Positions 62,215 through 64,000 of a stretch of 64,000 bases of DNA are shown here, piece after piece. The notes under the pieces were generated by a model. The model worked only from the letters and a program-made list of their open reading frames with translations, was not told the DNA's origin and ran no database searches. Origin of the DNA: Arthrobacter sp. SLBN-112 (GTDB lineage Bacteria > Actinomycetota > Actinomycetes > Actinomycetales > Micrococcaceae); contig NZ_JAUSXY010000001.1 in assembly GCF_030944625.1 (NCBI RefSeq), positions 3,782,001 to 3,846,000 on the forward strand, given 5' to 3'. The position numbers were made by a program, and so were the translations under genes. The stretch's first letter is position 1, and every line of letters begins with the position of its first letter.

Positions 62215-63678
62215 ATGGCGCTCCTGGACAAGCTTCCCCGGCACCTGTTCACCAGGCGCGGCTGGGGCATGCTCGCCGCGGGGGCGTTCGCCCTGGCCGC
62301 TGCGCAGGTCATGGGGCGCCGGGACCTGTTGACCCTGGCACTGCTGCTGCTGGTGCTGCCGCTGGTGTCCCTGGCCGGGATCCGGCTGGTGAAACCGAAG
62401 TTCCGGGTGTACCGGGAATTCAATCCCTCGACCGTGGAAACGTCCGCCCCGGCCATCGTCCATCTTGCGGTGGGCAGGACGGGCCCGGGGACGGGCCACG
62501 TAACCATGGAGGAGCGGCTGCCCCCGCAATTTGGCCAGGCTCCGGCATTCCGGTTTCCTTCCCGTTCCGCTGCGGGCGGCACCAGCCGCTACGAGTACCA
62601 CCTGACGTCGGGCTACCGCGGCCTGTTCCGGATCGGGCCGGTCACGGCGGAGTTCACCGACCCGTTCGGTCTATCGCTGCACCGCCAGGCCATCGACGAC
62701 GGCGATGTCCTCACCGTGACGCCGGCCGCCGTCGCGCTGCCTGCCACGGTGCTGGACGGAGCGCGCGGCAACGACGGCGTCACTACCACCCGCATCCGCG
62801 CCAATCCGAGCGATGACGACGTCATGACCCGCGAATACCGGCACGGCGACCCTATGCGCCGGGTCCACTGGGCCGCCACGGCGAGGCACGGGGCCCTGAT
62901 GGTCCGCCAGGAGGAATCAGTCACCACGCCGGAAGCCACCATCATCCTGGACCATCGCTCGGGTGCGTTTGGCGGCGCGACCGGGACGACGATGCCCGGG
63001 CTTCCCGGTCGAAACGGCCATGGGCTGGCCACCAGCGACACCTTTGAGTGGTCGGTCGTCGCCGCCATGTCCGTCAGCGCCCACCTGGCGGAACGCAATT
63101 ACAGCCTCCGCATCCTCGATGCCGGCGGTAATCCGGCCTTCCTGCATTCGCCCTCTTCCCCGGAACCTGCGGCTGAAGAGTTCAGTGGCACCTACGGCCT
63201 GCAGTCCATTGCCGAAAGCCTGGCCGCGATCCATCTGTCCGGGCCATCCCACCTGCGGCGGGACGGTGGGGTCCCGGACTTCCCGGGCAGGAACAGGAGG
63301 CACCGGGCTGTCAGCGGAACCAAGGCTCCGGGCGCGGACCAGGAACCGCCGGCCTTTGACGACCACCTGATGGACAAGCTGAGCGCGCACCGGATGCGCG
63401 GACCGTTGATCGCCGTGCTGGGAAGGATCAGTGCCGAGGAGGCGACGGCGTTGGCACCCGCGGCCGCGTACGGCACCAACGCCTTCGCCCTCCTTGCCGT
63501 GGACAAGCCGGCTGACTTCCACGGCGTGCTGGACGTACTGCGGCAGCGCGGCTGGCGTGCTGCCGCCGTGACGCCGCATGCCCGGCTCACGGCAGCATGG
63601 GGGCAGTTCGACGAGGACCCGGCCCTGCCCGTGGCACCCGCGTCCGAGGTCCGCCGCGGAGCAGGAGTGGCCAAATGA
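62215..63678 (+). CDS. DUF58 domain-containing protein
   Basis: This 487-residue protein has two N-terminal membrane helices (about 18-34, LLTLALLLLVLPLVSLAGIR about 42-61), an immunoglobulin-like region and the DUF58 signature REYRHGDPMRRVHWAATARH (about 204-223), which contains part of a vWA-like domain. The C-terminal ~180 residues vary. DUF58 proteins are partners of MoxR ATPases, probably in envelope biogenesis. The stop overlaps the next ATG (ATGA), so the operon is tightly coupled. Confidence 0.88.
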   Translation: MALLDKLPRHLFTRRGWGMLAAGAFALAAAQVMGRRDLLTLALLLLVLPLVSLAGIRLVKPKFRVYREFNPSTVETSAPAIVHLAVGRTGPGTGHVTMEERLPPQFGQAPAFRFPSRSAAGGTSRYEYHLTSGYRGLFRIGPVTAEFTDPFGLSLHRQAIDDGDVLTVTPAAVALPATVLDGARGNDGVTTTRIRANPSDDDVMTREYRHGDPMRRVHWAATARHGALMVRQEESVTTPEATIILDHRSGAFGGATGTTMPGLPGRNGHGLATSDTFEWSVVAAMSVSAHLAERNYSLRILDAGGNPAFLHSPSSPEPAAEEFSGTYGLQSIAESLAAIHLSGPSHLRRDGGVPDFPGRNRRHRAVSGTKAPGADQEPPAFDDHLMDKLSAHRMRGPLIAVLGRISAEEATALAPAAAYGTNAFALLAVDKPADFHGVLDVLRQRGWRAAAVTPHARLTAAWGQFDEDPALPVAPASEVRRGAGVAK

Positions 63679-64000
63679 CTATGGCACCGGCCCGGCCTGC
63701 GGACAGCGGACATGAAGCCCACAACAATCCGGCACCGCCTGCGGGCCGTGCGAGGGCCGGTGCTTATCCATGGGCGATGGCGGTGGCGATTTCGGTGGCT
63801 GTCTGCGGGGCGGCCCTGTCGCTGAACGGCGTCCTCCGGGGCTGGAACTGGTTCTGGCCCGCCCTGACCACCGTACTGGCGGTCAGTTTGACCCTGGCAG
63901 CCATGCGTTCTGTCCGCGCCGGGCCCCTCCTGGTCGCGGCAGGCGGATTTATCTCCCTGGCTGCCGTCCTCACGCTGACGTTCTTCCGCAGTTCAAGTTT
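63675..64000 (+). CDS. Transglutaminase-like membrane protein (TgpA/DUF3488 type), 5' part only
   Basis: The visible 108 residues begin MTMAPARPADSGHEAHNNP and then show three hydrophobic helices (about 37-55, 61-77, 83-104) as in the N-terminal DUF3488 membrane region of TgpA-type transglutaminases. The gene overlaps DUF58 by four bases and is the expected third member of the moxR-DUF58-tgpA operon. No transglutaminase motif is inside the window, so the call relies mainly on context. Confidence 0.65.
   Translation, partial: MTMAPARPADSGHEAHNNPAPPAGRARAGAYPWAMAVAISVAVCGAALSLNGVLRGWNWFWPALTTVLAVSLTLAAMRSVRAGPLLVAAGGFISLAAVLTLTFFRSSS

Overview
The window is high-GC actinobacterial chromosome. 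It has strong G/C third positions, many GTG starts and some TTG starts, and long antisense shadow frames. Gene content points to Micrococcaceae, most likely an Arthrobacter/Pseudarthrobacter relative: a PH-domain gene after birA, an SCO4848-type membrane protein, a tRNA-Gln next to glmU, and NnaR-type nitrate regulation. I see no phage, insertion sequence, CRISPR array or rRNA. Two housekeeping backbones familiar from other actinobacteria can be recognised: birA-accD-accE-maf-accA3 ... lpdA-PNP-phosphosugar mutase, and tatD-rpfB-ksgA-ispE ... pth-rplY-prs-glmU-tetR with mfd nearby. Accessory blocks interrupt the first backbone.

Layout. 1-14.5 kb: biotin ligase, an SDR, and the biotin-dependent acyl-CoA carboxylase (accD/accE, then maf and accA3), with a frameshifted DUF885 gene, a dicarboxylate/amino-acid symporter, a secreted protein and a TetR-MMPL efflux pair in between. 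14.5-17.2 kb: NTF2-like protein, glutamine amidotransferase and an MHS-type MFS transporter. 17.5-22.7 kb: nitrate uptake and reduction (narK-nasA-nasB). 22.8-26.9 kb: lpdA, purine nucleoside phosphorylase and phosphosugar mutase. 27-33.6 kb: nitrite reduction (nirD divergent from nirB), siroheme synthesis (cobA), a HemD-like regulator of the NnaR type and a reduced NirB-like FAD protein. 33.7-43.7 kb: deoC, membrane proteins, mfd, a frameshifted SDR, DUF2505, sufU and sufS. 44.1-49.5 kb: two very large LuxR-type ATPase regulators. 49.6-60.9 kb: pth, rplY, prs, glmU, tRNA-Gln, tetR, ABC-F, ispE, ksgA, rpfB and tatD. 61.1-64 kb: start of a moxR-DUF58-transglutaminase operon.

How it fits together. 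The nitrate genes form one assimilation pathway (NarK, NasAB, NirBD, siroheme). Three separate promoters (narK, nirB and the FAD protein at 32.66 kb) share one architecture: GlnR-like half-sites repeating every 11 bp, ending exactly 10 bp before a TAnnnT -10 hexamer. Together with the resident nnaR gene this looks like a compact GlnR/NnaR regulon, and it is the strongest regulatory discovery here. A second recurring signal is TAnnnT-N6-start codon without a Shine-Dalgarno sequence. It occurs before a dozen genes and implies widespread leaderless transcription. A 17-bp palindrome is shared by both acyl-CoA carboxylase loci.

Two genes (DUF885 at 4.46 kb, SDR at 39.53 kb) carry apparent single-base insertions, and a third (LuxR at 46.7 kb) may have lost its N-terminus in the same way. 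These are either real lesions or sequence errors. All functional statements come from reading the sequence. No database search was possible.
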